Below, piece by piece: positions 1 through 13,500 of a stretch of DNA of 50,000 nt. Source of the DNA: Mesostigma viride (lineage: Eukaryota > Streptophyta > Mesostigmatophyceae > Mesostigmatales > Mesostigmataceae). Both the position numbers and the translations under genes were made by a program. The notes under the pieces were generated by a model. The model was not told where the DNA came from and made no database searches. It saw only the letters and a program-made list of their open reading frames with translations. Location of the stretch: contig RPFO01000154.1 in NCBI GenBank assembly GCA_009746045.1, positions 3,549,763 to 3,599,762 on the forward strand. Direction: 5' to 3'. Position 1 is the first letter of the stretch. Every line of letters begins with the position of its first letter.

Positions 1-54
1 GATCCTCACACCTTGCCATTGCTGCCTGTGATAGTGCCATTCACAGAAACAAGG

Positions 55-292
55 GGGGTTAATGACCCTAGGACTGTCACCTAATACTACATCATAACGT
101 AGCACATCATTTCAGGTTTAATGACCCTAGGACTGTCACCTAATACTACATCATAACGTAGCACATCATTTCAGGTTTAATGACCCTAGGACTGTCACCT
201 AATACTGCATCATAACGTAGCACATCATGTCAGGTTTAATGACCCTAGGGCTGTCACCTAAATACTACATCATAACGTAGCACATCATTTCA
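55..292. repeat. Tandem repeat, 59-bp unit, about 4 copies
   Basis: Four head-to-tail units of about 59 bp, each starting near TTTAATGACCCTAGGACTG and ending near AGCACATCATTTCA. They differ by only a few substitutions (for example ACTACATC against ACTGCATC), so the expansion is recent. No coding frame is supported. The 160 bp that follow (293-452) hold nothing I recognise. Confidence 0.95.
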
Positions 293-452
293 TTGCCCAG
301 ACTGCCTGTTGATAGGAGCAGCTCGCAGAGATGGCAGGGCTTTTAGCTGGCATTCTATGCTACACATGCCAGCTAGTGAGCTAACTCTCGACCAAACAAG
401 CACTCGAGCTCCCAAGAATGTCACGTAACTCTCGAACAAGGACCTTGACCTG

Positions 453-701
453 ACCATGTGGGTGCGCTTTCACACCCTATTCCTATTCACCAACCATGTG
501 GGTGCGCTTTCACACCCTATTCCTATTCACCAACCATGTGGGTGCGCTTTCACACCCTATTCCTATTCACCAACCATGTGGGTGCGCTTTCACACCCTAT
601 TCCTATTCACCAACCATGTGGGTGCGCTTTCACACCCTATTCCTATTCACCAACCATGTGGGTGCGCTTTCACACCCTATTCCTATTCCTATTCACCAAC
701 A
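453..701. repeat. Tandem repeat, 40-bp unit, about 6 copies
   Basis: Six near-identical 40-bp units beginning ACCATGTGGGTGCGC, the last one truncated. Because 40 is not a multiple of 3, all three forward frames stay open and each starts with ATG. The long open frames here are therefore an artefact of the repeat and not evidence of a protein. Confidence 0.95.
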
Positions 702-939
702 CGCCCCGTCGCATCCACTCACCACCGCGCGCTCGCCTTTCTTCATGAAGGGGACCGATATCTCCAATCCTCTGACGATCGTGTTCTTGCCCAGCACGAA
801 CCGAAGCGGATCACCACCACCTGCACAGGGCGCCGGAAGCAGCCACCGCCGCAGTCAAACCACCGGTCAAAGCCAGTCAGGATACCCAGAGAGCCAAGAT
901 ATGCACGAGTTAGAATTTGTAGTACTAGTACTACTACTA

Positions 940-1112
940 CTACAGCAGCAGCAGTAGCAGCAGCAGCAGCAGCGGAAGCGGAAGCGGAAGCGGAAGCGGA
1001 AGCGGAAGCGGAGGCGGAAGCGGAAGCGGAAGCGGAAGCGGAAGCAGTAGCAGCAGAAGCAGAAGCAGCAACAGAAGCGGCGGCGGCGGCGGCGGCGGCA
1101 GCCATCGCCGCT
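940..1112. repeat. CAG / GAAGCG / GCG microsatellite
   Basis: A compound simple repeat: ACT and CAG triplets, then a hexanucleotide GGAAGC array (about 15 copies), then AGC and GCG triplets. It can be read as Ala-Glu or Lys-Arg runs on the plus strand and Ala-Ser runs on the minus strand. None of these readings is backed by flanking non-repetitive coding sequence. Confidence 0.9.
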
Positions 1113-1285
1113 TCAGGCGGGTAAGCAGAAGAAGAAATAACCATCGCACATGTGAGAGCAAAGGACTACGGACACACATATTGCTGCGTCCCTTGTTGTG
1201 AGTGCTCTGGAAGCGTACTCGATGGGTGAAGTACAAGCAACGCACGTAAGGAACACAAAAGGGGAACCTAAGGAATGCGATTACG

Positions 1286-1390
1286 TGTCAACAGCAGCAG
1301 CAGAAGCAGCTGTTGCAACAGCAGCAAACACGGCCTATGGATTTTAGTTCAGCGCGGGGGAGGGGCAGACCCACAGAGTACAAATAAACC
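1286..1390 (+). other. Possible last exon of an unknown plus-strand gene (poly-Gln, RGRG tail)
   Basis: One frame reads a glutamine-rich stretch (QQQQQKQLLQQQQ), then a non-repetitive end containing TRPMDFSSARGRGRPTEYK, and stops with TAA. The Gln-rich part followed by an Arg-Gly-rich tail looks like the C-terminus of a nuclear or RNA-binding protein. There is no recognisable upstream exon apart from the simple repeats at 940-1112, so this may be chance. The stretch 1391-1923 holds no exon I could support; later exons of the minus-strand FKBP-like gene may lie in or beyond it. Confidence 0.2.
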
Positions 1391-1923
1391 AACAAAGTTT
1401 GAAACCAACCACGACCGACTGACCAAAACATTAGAATAAAGAACCAATCGAATTAAGAACAGATAAGCTCGCAAAATCAAAACTGGAGCCCACAGGCAAA
1501 AGTCCCTGGCGGGGGGGTACCAAAAAGGCCAACACTGTCAAATCAATCGCCGGGAAGTGGCAGTATTTAAAGCGCAGCCACGATAAAACCATCATTGGCA
1601 ATTCACAGCGTAAACAGTTCCTACAGAGAAAACCTTCCATATACAACCATAGGTAGTATATTCTGATTTATATATACCATAGGTAGTATATGGCTGTATG
1701 CGACCATATCCCCTCACCCTCCGCCATCTCTAAATATACTTGCCTGAATCGGCAAAGATGTCTTGAAGGAGCAAAAAGAAAACGCTCTTGTCAGCACCTG
1801 CCAACCGACCACACCTACTAGTATCGACGTTGGGCCACCCGCCGCACACTCCATCGTTCACAGTAGATGAGGAATGAAGACAAGAAAACCAACTAGGAGT
1901 TGTCACTGCCAGCATCCACTCAC

Positions 1924-3827
<1,904 letters not shown>

Positions 3828-4536
3828 TATCAGCGATTGAAGCTGCTCACAGCAATTTATACTTGGCTATCCTGCTGCGTCTGCACGAGAAACCAGGCTC
3901 ATGCATGGTCGACTCTGACCATGGTGTAATTCAGCCTGCCTCGCGCCGCAGCTCGACTGACGTGAGGCTTCCCTCGCGTGCGTCGCACAGGCAATTACCA
4001 CTGCTTCCCTATCAAGCCAAACAAAGTTAGCCTCTGCATCCTCCGAAGCTTTTTAGTCACGCTGCCAGGCGCAAGCCGAAAACAGCGTGAAATAAAAATG
4101 ACCTGCAAATAGTAGGAGTCTCTGGCTACATTTATAAGGTTTCCTTGCTCCAAGGCAGAGCCACCTCGCCCTGATTGCATTTCTCGCCAGGACACGTGTC
4201 CTGCAGAGGGACCGACACAGTTGGACCGGGCATAGGGACATAGGGACGGCCATCTCCTGTCTTGTAACTATCCATCGCCTTCGGCGCCCACGTGTCCTCT
4301 GTTCGCCAGTATAAAATAGATTTCCAACGTTTAACGAATTGTCCCACGAAATTGATGAGGCACACGCATCGCTGCGGGACGGTGCCCAGTCGAAGTTCCG
4401 GGCGTATATAACATCGCTGTACCATATTTCTATGCAAAACGCCTCACAGTTCGGCAATTCAATTGCCATAACTGTTGTCTGAAGTCTAGGACTAACTGCA
4501 ATTTTATCGCAGGATTACTTTCAGGGAGAAACACAT
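3828..4536. promoter_or_regulatory. Divergent intergenic region between the FKBP-like and isochorismatase genes
   Basis: About 710 bp separate the two oppositely oriented start codons, so promoters for both genes should lie here. The sequence is not repetitive and no clear TATA box stands out. It contains short open frames on both strands that do not resemble any protein. Confidence 0.45.
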
Positions 4537-7500
4537 ATGCCACTTCTAGTCACTCCCTCTCTGCGAGCTGTGGCTTGTGTTGCGGGGCGAATCACACCAA
4601 TTCTTTTCGGGAAGGCCTGTTTCGCGCAAGCTTCCCCCCGGAGATCTAGTAGCCGATTTGCAGGTTCGCAGCTCCCGGCCCAATTCAGCTCTTCTAATCC
4701 GGGAGTCCGAGTTTCTCGCAAATTTTCGACTGCCAAGTCCCCTTTACCTCCTTTCGCATCCATGTCCAGCGAAAGGCTTGCCAAGGGCAACTGCGCCCTG
4801 CTAGTTTGTGACATACAGGTAAAGTTGCAAAAGGCTTTGACGCTTTGACTGAGACGGGCCTCGAAGGGGAGCTAGCGGCAGTGAGAGAAGCTAGTGCGAG
4901 CTAGTGAGAGGGCGCCCACCCTCCTCGTTGTATAAAGGGGATTAACTGGTACCCACGTGTAATAAATTAGCTAGTGTTGGCACACCATAGCCAGCGAAAA
5001 ATGAAAGGGATGTGCCCTAGTAGATGCTACATGGCACTTGGTAACGATAGTTATGACACCACGGCAGCTACCACCACCCCAGCACTTGTATCGTGCACGG
5101 CGGCATACAACGGTATTGCATGCTTTAGTGTTTAGTGCTTCTGTATCATATGTAACCGTTCGAATTGTGGCTGTCAAATCGATAATAGCAGAAAGCATGA
5201 TAAAATCGATCATAAGTGCTGCGGAGAACATCCGTGCCAATGGAAGAATCACCTGGTATGGTTCGATTTCCGGAGGCCCAGCACTATGATATGGTTGAGT
5301 GGCTGTGAAAGCAGTTTCTCCCAAACCGGTATTGCAAGCCTAGTGCACACGTACTTGCTTGTTTGCTGGCTGCTTTGCTTGCACATGTACTTGCTTGTTT
5401 GCTGTCTGCTTTGCTTGCACATGTACTTGCTTGTTTGCTGTCTGCTTTGCTTGCACATGTACTTGCTTGTTTGCTGGCTGCTTTGCTTGCCTGGCTCTCG
5501 TTTGCGATGCTTTCCCCTTGCTTACCTGTTGGTGCACTTGCTGGATGATTTTCCCACCTGCTTGCTGGTTTATTTACGTATCTTGGCATACCGTATCGTC
5601 TACCTACGTATTGCCTTGCCTATCTGTGGATTGTATTGTATCACTATACATTACTATTGTGTTACTATATGTGTGCGTTATATTGCCCACAGGAAAAGTT
5701 TGTGGACCGCATCCACTGCATGCCTGCTGTCATCCATTGCGCCAAGACGATGGTGCGTGATGAGAGCGCGCATGGTTCAATGTGCCAGACGCCAGAGACG
5801 CACTGACACACATAATTACTAAGACACATCGCAACGGTTGCGTGATAAGTAAGCATATATAGTACAGTTGATCAATCCAAACATACATGCACATGTGGAA
5901 GGTTGTGCCTGTTTCGTGCCATAGTCATATCGCCACTCTAAATCCCGTGACTTGACATTTTCGATGAATATGCACACATGTCCATGCATGCATGCACATA
6001 CACACATAAAAGCCTTTGATGCTATATTGACTGCCAGCAACGGATGAAGTGAGCCCTTTGTGGTTCCAAGCTCCGTCTGTGACATCAGCCCCAAGGTCTG
6101 TCTTTGACTTTCTTTCCCTCATGCTTGCATTTCCGAAAGCCATCATCCATGAACTAAACACATGCGATTTGCTGGGAGGCCAAGTGTTTCACGTTCCTTA
6201 TGTAATGAGGAATGGCCATGGGGAGTTACTTACCTCACATCCCTTACGTCAGGAGGAATGGCCATGGGGAGTTACTTACCTCACATCCCTTACGTCAGGA
6301 GGAATCGCCATGGGGAGTTATGTTCCTCACATCCCTTACGTCAGGAGGAATCGCCATGGGGAGTTATGTTCCTCACATCCCTTACGTCAGGAGGAATCGC
6401 CATGGGGAGTTATGTTCCTCACATCCCTTACGTCAGGAGGAATCGCCATGGGGAGTTATGTTCCTCACATCCCTTACGTCAGGAGGAATCGCTATGGGGA
6501 GTTATGTTCCTCACATCCCTTACGTCAGGAGGAATCGCCATGGGGAGTTATGTTCCTCACATCCCTTACGTCAGGAGGAATCGCCATGGGGAGTTATGTT
6601 CCTCACATCCCTTACGTCAGGAGGAATCGCCATGGGGAGTTATGTTCCTCACATCCCTTACGTCAGGAGGAATCGCCATGGGGAGTTATGTACCTCACAT
6701 CCCTTACGTCAGGAGGAATCGCCATGGGGAGTTATGTTCCTCACATCCCTTACGTCAGGAGGAATCGCCATGGGGAGTTATGTTCCTCACATCCCTTACG
6801 TCAGGAGGAATCGCCATGGGGAGTTATGTTCCTCACATCCCTTACGTCAGGAGGAATCGCCATGGGGAGTTATGTTCCTCACATCCCTTACGTCAGGAGG
6901 AATCGCCATGGGGAGTTATGTTCCTCACATCCCTTACGTCAGGAGGAATCGCCATGGGGAGTTATGTACCTCACATCCCTTAAGTCAGGAGGAATTGTCA
7001 CGGGGAGCGTTCGTCGGTAGGATTAATCAATTATTCAATTAATATACAAGTATACTGCGTCGCGTAAGCATAAATCCTCAATGAGAAGGAAACGGAATGG
7101 AATGGGGTCTATCTAGCCTCTGGTTTCCGGGTTGCGGGCGCCAGGTTTGGTAGGATAGATTCGTGTGCCTCCATAGCCCCTCGATTAGCACTCTCCCATC
7201 ATGAGGGTTAATCATGAAGGTTAGTCATGAAGGTTAATCATGAAGGTTAGTCATGAAGGTTAGTCATGAAGGTTGAGCATGAAGGTTAATCATGGAGGTA
7301 AGTCATTCAGGTTTTCATGAAGGTTAGTCATGAAGGTTTCCATGAGGGTTAATGCCCCGTGGCTCCCCAACAGGACCGCCCGTACAGTTGATTGCATATT
7401 TAACTAGTCTGTCTCCCTCATTCGGTGCTCCAATATCCTTGTGGCGCCATGGTCGTTTTGGTCCCAATGGGGGTGTTTCCGCCCCCCCCCCCCCCCTCCC

Positions 7501-10500
7501 CCCCCTCCCCCCCCCCCAGGTGCGTGCGGCGCCACTGCTGGATTACCCCATCATTGTCACGGAGCAATACCCGAAGGCACTGGGGCAGACAGGTAAGCCT
7601 AGCTTGATCTGTCTTCACGGTTGTGATGGTCATGATATTAACATTCGTAGATCGCTAGCTCGCCGTCGTTGCCAGGTTCGGCGTGTTCGTGGTCATATCA
7701 GGGATAGTCATTTCACAGCGGTTGGCCCAATTCGTTCATTAGTCATAGTCATAACGGTTGCGTACAAAGTATGGGATTCGGAAAATGCTCCTGTTGTGGT
7801 AAACAGGCAGACGAAGGGAGCATGTTGTCAGTCACCTTGAACAAACACGGAAGCTTTGCTCGCTAACAAACTGGTTACCCGGAATCAAACTTGAGAGCGG
7901 CAAGCTTATGCCGCGGGCATGAGTCGCCGTCGAGCCAGGGTTGGTTTGTAGCCTTAAGCCGCATGCCCCCGTTGGGTATTCATACTTAGCCAGTTTGCAT
8001 GTGCCACCATTGGGTGCACATAGCCGATTTGCATGTGCCCCCGTTGGGTATTCATAGCCAGTTTGCATGTGTCACCGTTGGGTGTTCATAGCCAGCTTGT
8101 ATGTGCCTTCATTTGGGCTCTTAGCCAGTTAGTGCGCGCCTCCATTGGGGGCCAGGGAGCAGAGCACACTCTGATAAGTGCTTATGAGTGCTTCCAAGCC
8201 TGGTGCGTTTCATGCGTTGTTTCGCGGCAAAACTGAGGTTCACATGCTCCTCGTGAATATTTGCCAAATAGAATATCAGTACTTAGTTAGAATGGTAAAG
8301 AGAATAGCGGTTTGTAAGCAGAATCCAGGCTGAGGGTCAGCCATGTAGTGTGTATAGAATGTCAAGACGCAAAAGACAAGGAGCGATTGTTGCTTACCCA
8401 CATACTAGGCGCTCCTCTCCTTGAGTCTTTACCAGATTTCACGATCCCTGCAGATGTCATCTTTTGTTGTGATCTCTACACAGGATGGTTGAACATGCCC
8501 TTCAGTTGTGTCTGTCCAAGTGTCCATGCCGTACAGTTGTGTATTGCAGGGCCCCCTTGTGGGCCCTTGCGGCCATGGCGGTCATGGTCAGTTGTACCAG
8601 TAGACGTAAACGTTCAATCTCTGCCCAATTGCGACCATTTTCGCTCGTCACCCTTGTCACATTGTTTTCCCCTTCTTTTTTTTCTTCGGTCCCTCGGCTG
8701 TGCTGTCAGCTCTCACCCTCACATTTGCTGGCATCCGCTGCCCCACATCCCTGTGCCCTTGTGTTGCCTCACAGTGGAGGAGCTGAGAAGTCTGTTTGCC
8801 CCCGGTACCCCGGTCGTGGATAAGGTGGACTTCAGCATGATTGGTGGGTCATCGTTTGAGGAAGGTTGATCGGAGGAACGTCATCTGAGAGTCGAATCAA
8901 CAGAGAGATCAACAGAGAAGTCCAGAAAAAAATGTGGAGGGTCCAGAGAGGCAGTTAATAAAAGCAGTGAATCTCATTGGGAGTCAAGGAAGGTTATGAA
9001 GGAAGAGTTTGTGAGAGCAGACCACATTGACACGCGTTGAATTGCTGCTGGCACATTTCACATGCCGTCCCGTTTGAGCATGCTGTTGCCGTCCTTGCCG
9101 TCACGGTTGCGTGCCTTCTGCCCTGGCATTTACCGTAGCGAATGCCACTTGGCACTTGCCGACCAAAGGACTTGACACTCGCCAAAAAATGTGGTGTTTG
9201 TGAAACCCTTAGTCCTTCTTCTTCATGTCTTGTCATTTTTTCCTGGAAAAGAGTATGTTGGATCGCCATGGCGCAGGACTGAGACCCCACGTGGACGCCG
9301 ACCGCTTCAGAACCTCAATGTTTCTCACATCACTACCTGTGGACAAGGCCCTGTCTGCGGTACGACTTCAGAGCCCTATAAAGGTGCTGTGTGGGTTGTC
9401 TCTTCCGTTGATCTCTTGTCGGGTATCTGTGGGATAGCTCTGATATCCTGTCCTGTGGAATATCTTGGCGACACCATTCGTTGAAAAGTTGCATTTCATA
9501 ATGTGCATTGTACAGTCTACTATTCATAATGAGCTGTAGCCCCTTGCTGGTGTCGTTGCGTGACACCTGTCCCATCTGCGCGGATGCCCGCAGTTCCCAG
9601 CGTGGAAGAGCGGCTCGTGGCGCTGCCCCACGTCAAGAACATCATACTCGTGGGCATCGAGGTGAGGAGGTACTGGAGCTCATAGCTGCAGTTATAACCA
9701 GGGAATAGGGTCGGTTGTTGCTACCACGTATGAATTTCTTACGAATGCCATCCTTGTCGGCATCGAGGGGAAGTGAATAGGCATCTTTGAAATCATCTCA
9801 TTTTTAAATAGTCATATGACAAGTTTAATTGTCGCAGCCCTTGAATAAGAGCGCTCAAACGTCATCCTTGTTGGGTTGGAGGTGAGGCGGTACTGGATTC
9901 GGTAACTGCGGCTATAATTAACGAACAGGGGCCGATCATGGCTGCCACCCATCAGCGATGTCATCCTGGTGGGCATTGAGGTGAGACGACTAGGCAGATG
10001 ACTAGGCAGTTGACTAGGCAGTTGTAGTTGCGATCGGCGATTGACAAACTAGCGTAGTCCTTTCAGCTCCACATGAAGATTGATGAACATTTGAATTTCG
10101 AAGATCGTTTGGATGCTGTCCTCGAGGGCATCAGCGGGGTGTATGGGCATGAAAAAAACTTATAAGCCAACAAGAGCTTATTGTAGTACTAAAGTCGTAA
10201 GCAAGCGGTCGAATTTGAAATTGGTTTTTATTCCTGTTAGCGGGTTGCTATACGATGTAGTCATTGTTGGTGGACCACACAGGGATCAGAGAGCTGCGCG
10301 TCAACCTGAGCTGAGAGTATATTGCCCTACAGCGCAGAGAAGCGTAGTGACATTGCATTAAAAATAATAATGATAATAGTTATTAATAGTAACAACAACT
10401 ATAATAGTAAATCAAAGAAAACAGAAACGTAGTGAAATTGAAGTATATTATCAGCAGTTCTGTGGGCGGAGTCATCCCCATGCGGGGCTCAATCAGCCGA

Positions 10501-13500
10501 GGTGGGTGACATGAGAACAGGCTTTCCTAATCAAGGGAAAATTGTTGCCCTTTTAACTGCATCAGGGTCGGTCGATCTCATCAGGGTCGCGTTACTTTGA
10601 ACAGGGTTTCTTGTCTGTAAGCCTGCTATATGTGTGTTAGAAAGCTTGTTTCTTTGCTTGTTTGTACAGAGCTTGCGCGAGTTACTGGCTCCTTCGGAAG
10701 GCGCAGGCTCACTTTCAGCAATACGGATTCACCATCCATCTCAACTCTCAGTCTCTCATCCTGGCCTCTCCCATCATTAAGTAGATCATCCTGGCCTTTC
10801 CCTTCATTAATTCAATCATCCTGGCCCCTCCCTTTATCAATTCAATCATCTTGGCCCCTCCCTTCATCAGTTAGATCATCCTGGCCCCTCCCTTACGGTT
10901 GTCGCGCTCTCCTGTTCCCTTGGCTCTGCATTCTCCCCTCGACACGGAACACCCGCACGATTTCCTCATCATCCCCCTCGTGCATATGCGTGCTGGCGGC
11001 AGGCGCACGTCTGCATCATGCAAACCGCGTTGGACCTGCTGAGTAAGTCATGAGGTGCCACCTGGCGCATGATTTCCCTTTTGTGGAATTTTTTTCTCCT
11101 TGGTGGAGCATTTTTTCTTTTCTTTTCTTTTCTTTTGTATGGGAAGAATGTAGCTCTGTGACAGGCACGCCACCGGCAGCGTTGCAAGGGGCGCTCAATT
11201 ATGAATGTGTTTGTCCAAGTCTGCCAGTGGCTGGCCAGAGAACACTTGCTTTCGGCATCAGCAGGACACGACGATATGCATGAAGTGTGTGTGTGTGTGT
11301 AGAACTGTGCATGCATTACTCAATCCAATCGGCAGCTCAGCGGCATGCTCACTTCCGCAATCTATTCATGGCAGCATCATTGCAGTAAAGAGCCTTCTAT
11401 CAGAAAAATAATCAGAGGACTAGTCTGAGAGCCTGTTTACGACTTTGCTGGCATACTTCCATGGTCCGGACTCTCCAGATTTCTGGCCTGCGCTGGTTGT
11501 CTCATTGATACTAGAAGCCAGCCGCTCGATTGTCACTCAAAGAACGCTAGTTAGTATTGTGTGATGCGAAGGTCCGTGTGTGGCAGCTGCAGCCACTTCC
11601 TTAGCTTCTGCCATTAGCTAGTGCCAGTAGTTAGTGCCTTTAGCTACCGCCTTCAGCTATTTCCGCTCGTTACAACCTTCAGGTACTGCCAGTGGTTATT
11701 GCCGTAGCGTTGCGCGGTGGCTCGCTTCTGAGGGCTCTGGTGCGCAAGTCGTGGCAATGCCTTTGTAACGCCTGCATGGCTTGTAATGCCTGCATGCCTT
11801 CCAATGCCTCGTACTTCCTTAAAATTCATTGTAATGGCTCGTACTACCTTTTTGCGGGTTGTGATCGGTAATGGCATTGCATTCACGGTGGCAGGTTATA
11901 ATTATCTGTTTTTCTAACTGGCATATTTGGATGTCGGTCTATTCTATCTCACGTCACCAGCAGGCTGGCACCTGGCGCAACCTCTTTGTCACTTGCCCCC
12001 TATATGCCACAACGCCACGTAGCAGCCCAAACAGCCCTTTTTCCCATGTCCACTCCCCCGAGCCCCCGTCCCCCAAGACGCCATTTCCCCAACCCCCTTC
12101 CCACCCTACAATGACTTACACCTCCCAGACTACACAGGACCCTTTTGCTGTGTTGTAAGAATTTAGTCTGCCTAAGCCAAGTCAGCCGCCTGAATCAGCA
12201 CATTGCGCTGGTGTTGTTTGCGCTTTGCTGGAGCCAGCGATGGAGATGGTCCATGTTCTGACTTAAGGTGCAAAGTTGGTGCTGCCTATCACATGTTGGG
12301 GTATGCCATCACCGGTTCCATCCTCGCTCTTCGTTACACTGGCCTCGTCACGAGTCCTACCCCTGCGCCCTTGCATAGACAAGAAGTACGGCGCCTACCT
12401 GCTGGTGGATGTCGTGTCAACCCCGCCTTCTTTCCTCTTCCCATCCCTCTCTCCCTTACTTTCTACTTTATTTTCGTCTCCTTACTTTCATCCTTTCTCT
12501 CGCTCTCTTGTTCTGGCCCCCTGTCCTCTGTCGCTTGTCCTCTGGCCCCCATCCCCTGCACGGCTGCGCATGCAAGAAGTATTGGTAATGGCATGTACCT
12601 CCGCCTCTGCTGGTGTATGGCACGTCACCTCCGCCTTCATTCCTCCCTCCCTTACTCTGCCTTCCTTTCTTCATCTTCTCTTCCTTCGTCGCTGCCTTCC
12701 TCCCTCCCGTCCTCTCTTCCTTTTTCTCTCCGTTGTTATTATGGCCCCCACCCCCCCACACCATTGTGTAGGCAAGAAGTACGCGCTGCTGGTGGGCGGC
12801 GTGTCACCCCCGCCTTCATTTCTCTCTCTTTGACCCTCTCCATTGCTGTTGCCCCCTCCCCCATGCACCGTTGTGTAGGCAAGAAGTATGGCGTCTACCT
12901 GCTGGTGGATGGCGTCTCGTCACAGCGGCCGGTGGACCGTGCCGTGGCGCTTCAGGTGGGTCACTGTAAGGGTTATCGTGGGGTCACTTTTGGGTTAATG
13001 AGAGGCATACAAGCGGGGTCAAAATGAGGGCTACGAGTGTGGGCATTATTATGAAATGGTATCAGTGTTGTGGAGAATCGTCACTGCAGGCATATCAGTG
13101 GAATAACGAATCTGGATTCCCATAGATTCGCAGTTTTTTTTCGCTCCATCGGCCCAGCTGTTTCCCTGAAACCAATCCGTGCCAAGCCCTGGGGCACGTT
13201 TGCCATGCAATATGCTGGTGCAAATACTCACGGTACCGGAGAGGGTTTCTACTTTTGGTTGGTTGCATCTTGACAGAGTGTAGGCGGTCATGAATGGTAA
13301 ATTTGTCTTATGGTATATGAAGAATCATTTTAGTACAGTCATATTCACGCCTTGAGTTGGGTTCGAGTGTTTCGAGGGGTCACCCCAACTTTATACTATT
13401 CTGAACTACTTTAAATTTAGACTGCGGAAATCCCATGCGACCCAATTAAGGTGTGAACACAACTTAAGCCAACCCACGTCATTCACAGCGTGAATGGCTG

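Noticed and set aside
743-1144. Alanine/serine-rich 133-codon open frame on the minus strand
   Set aside because: Produced by the GAAGCG/GCG repeats; overlapping frames on both strands are equally open and the flanks are not coding-like.
12203-13027. 274-codon single-exon protein
   Set aside because: It runs through pyrimidine-rich intron sequence and exon copies; only 12879-12955 fits the isochorismatase frame.
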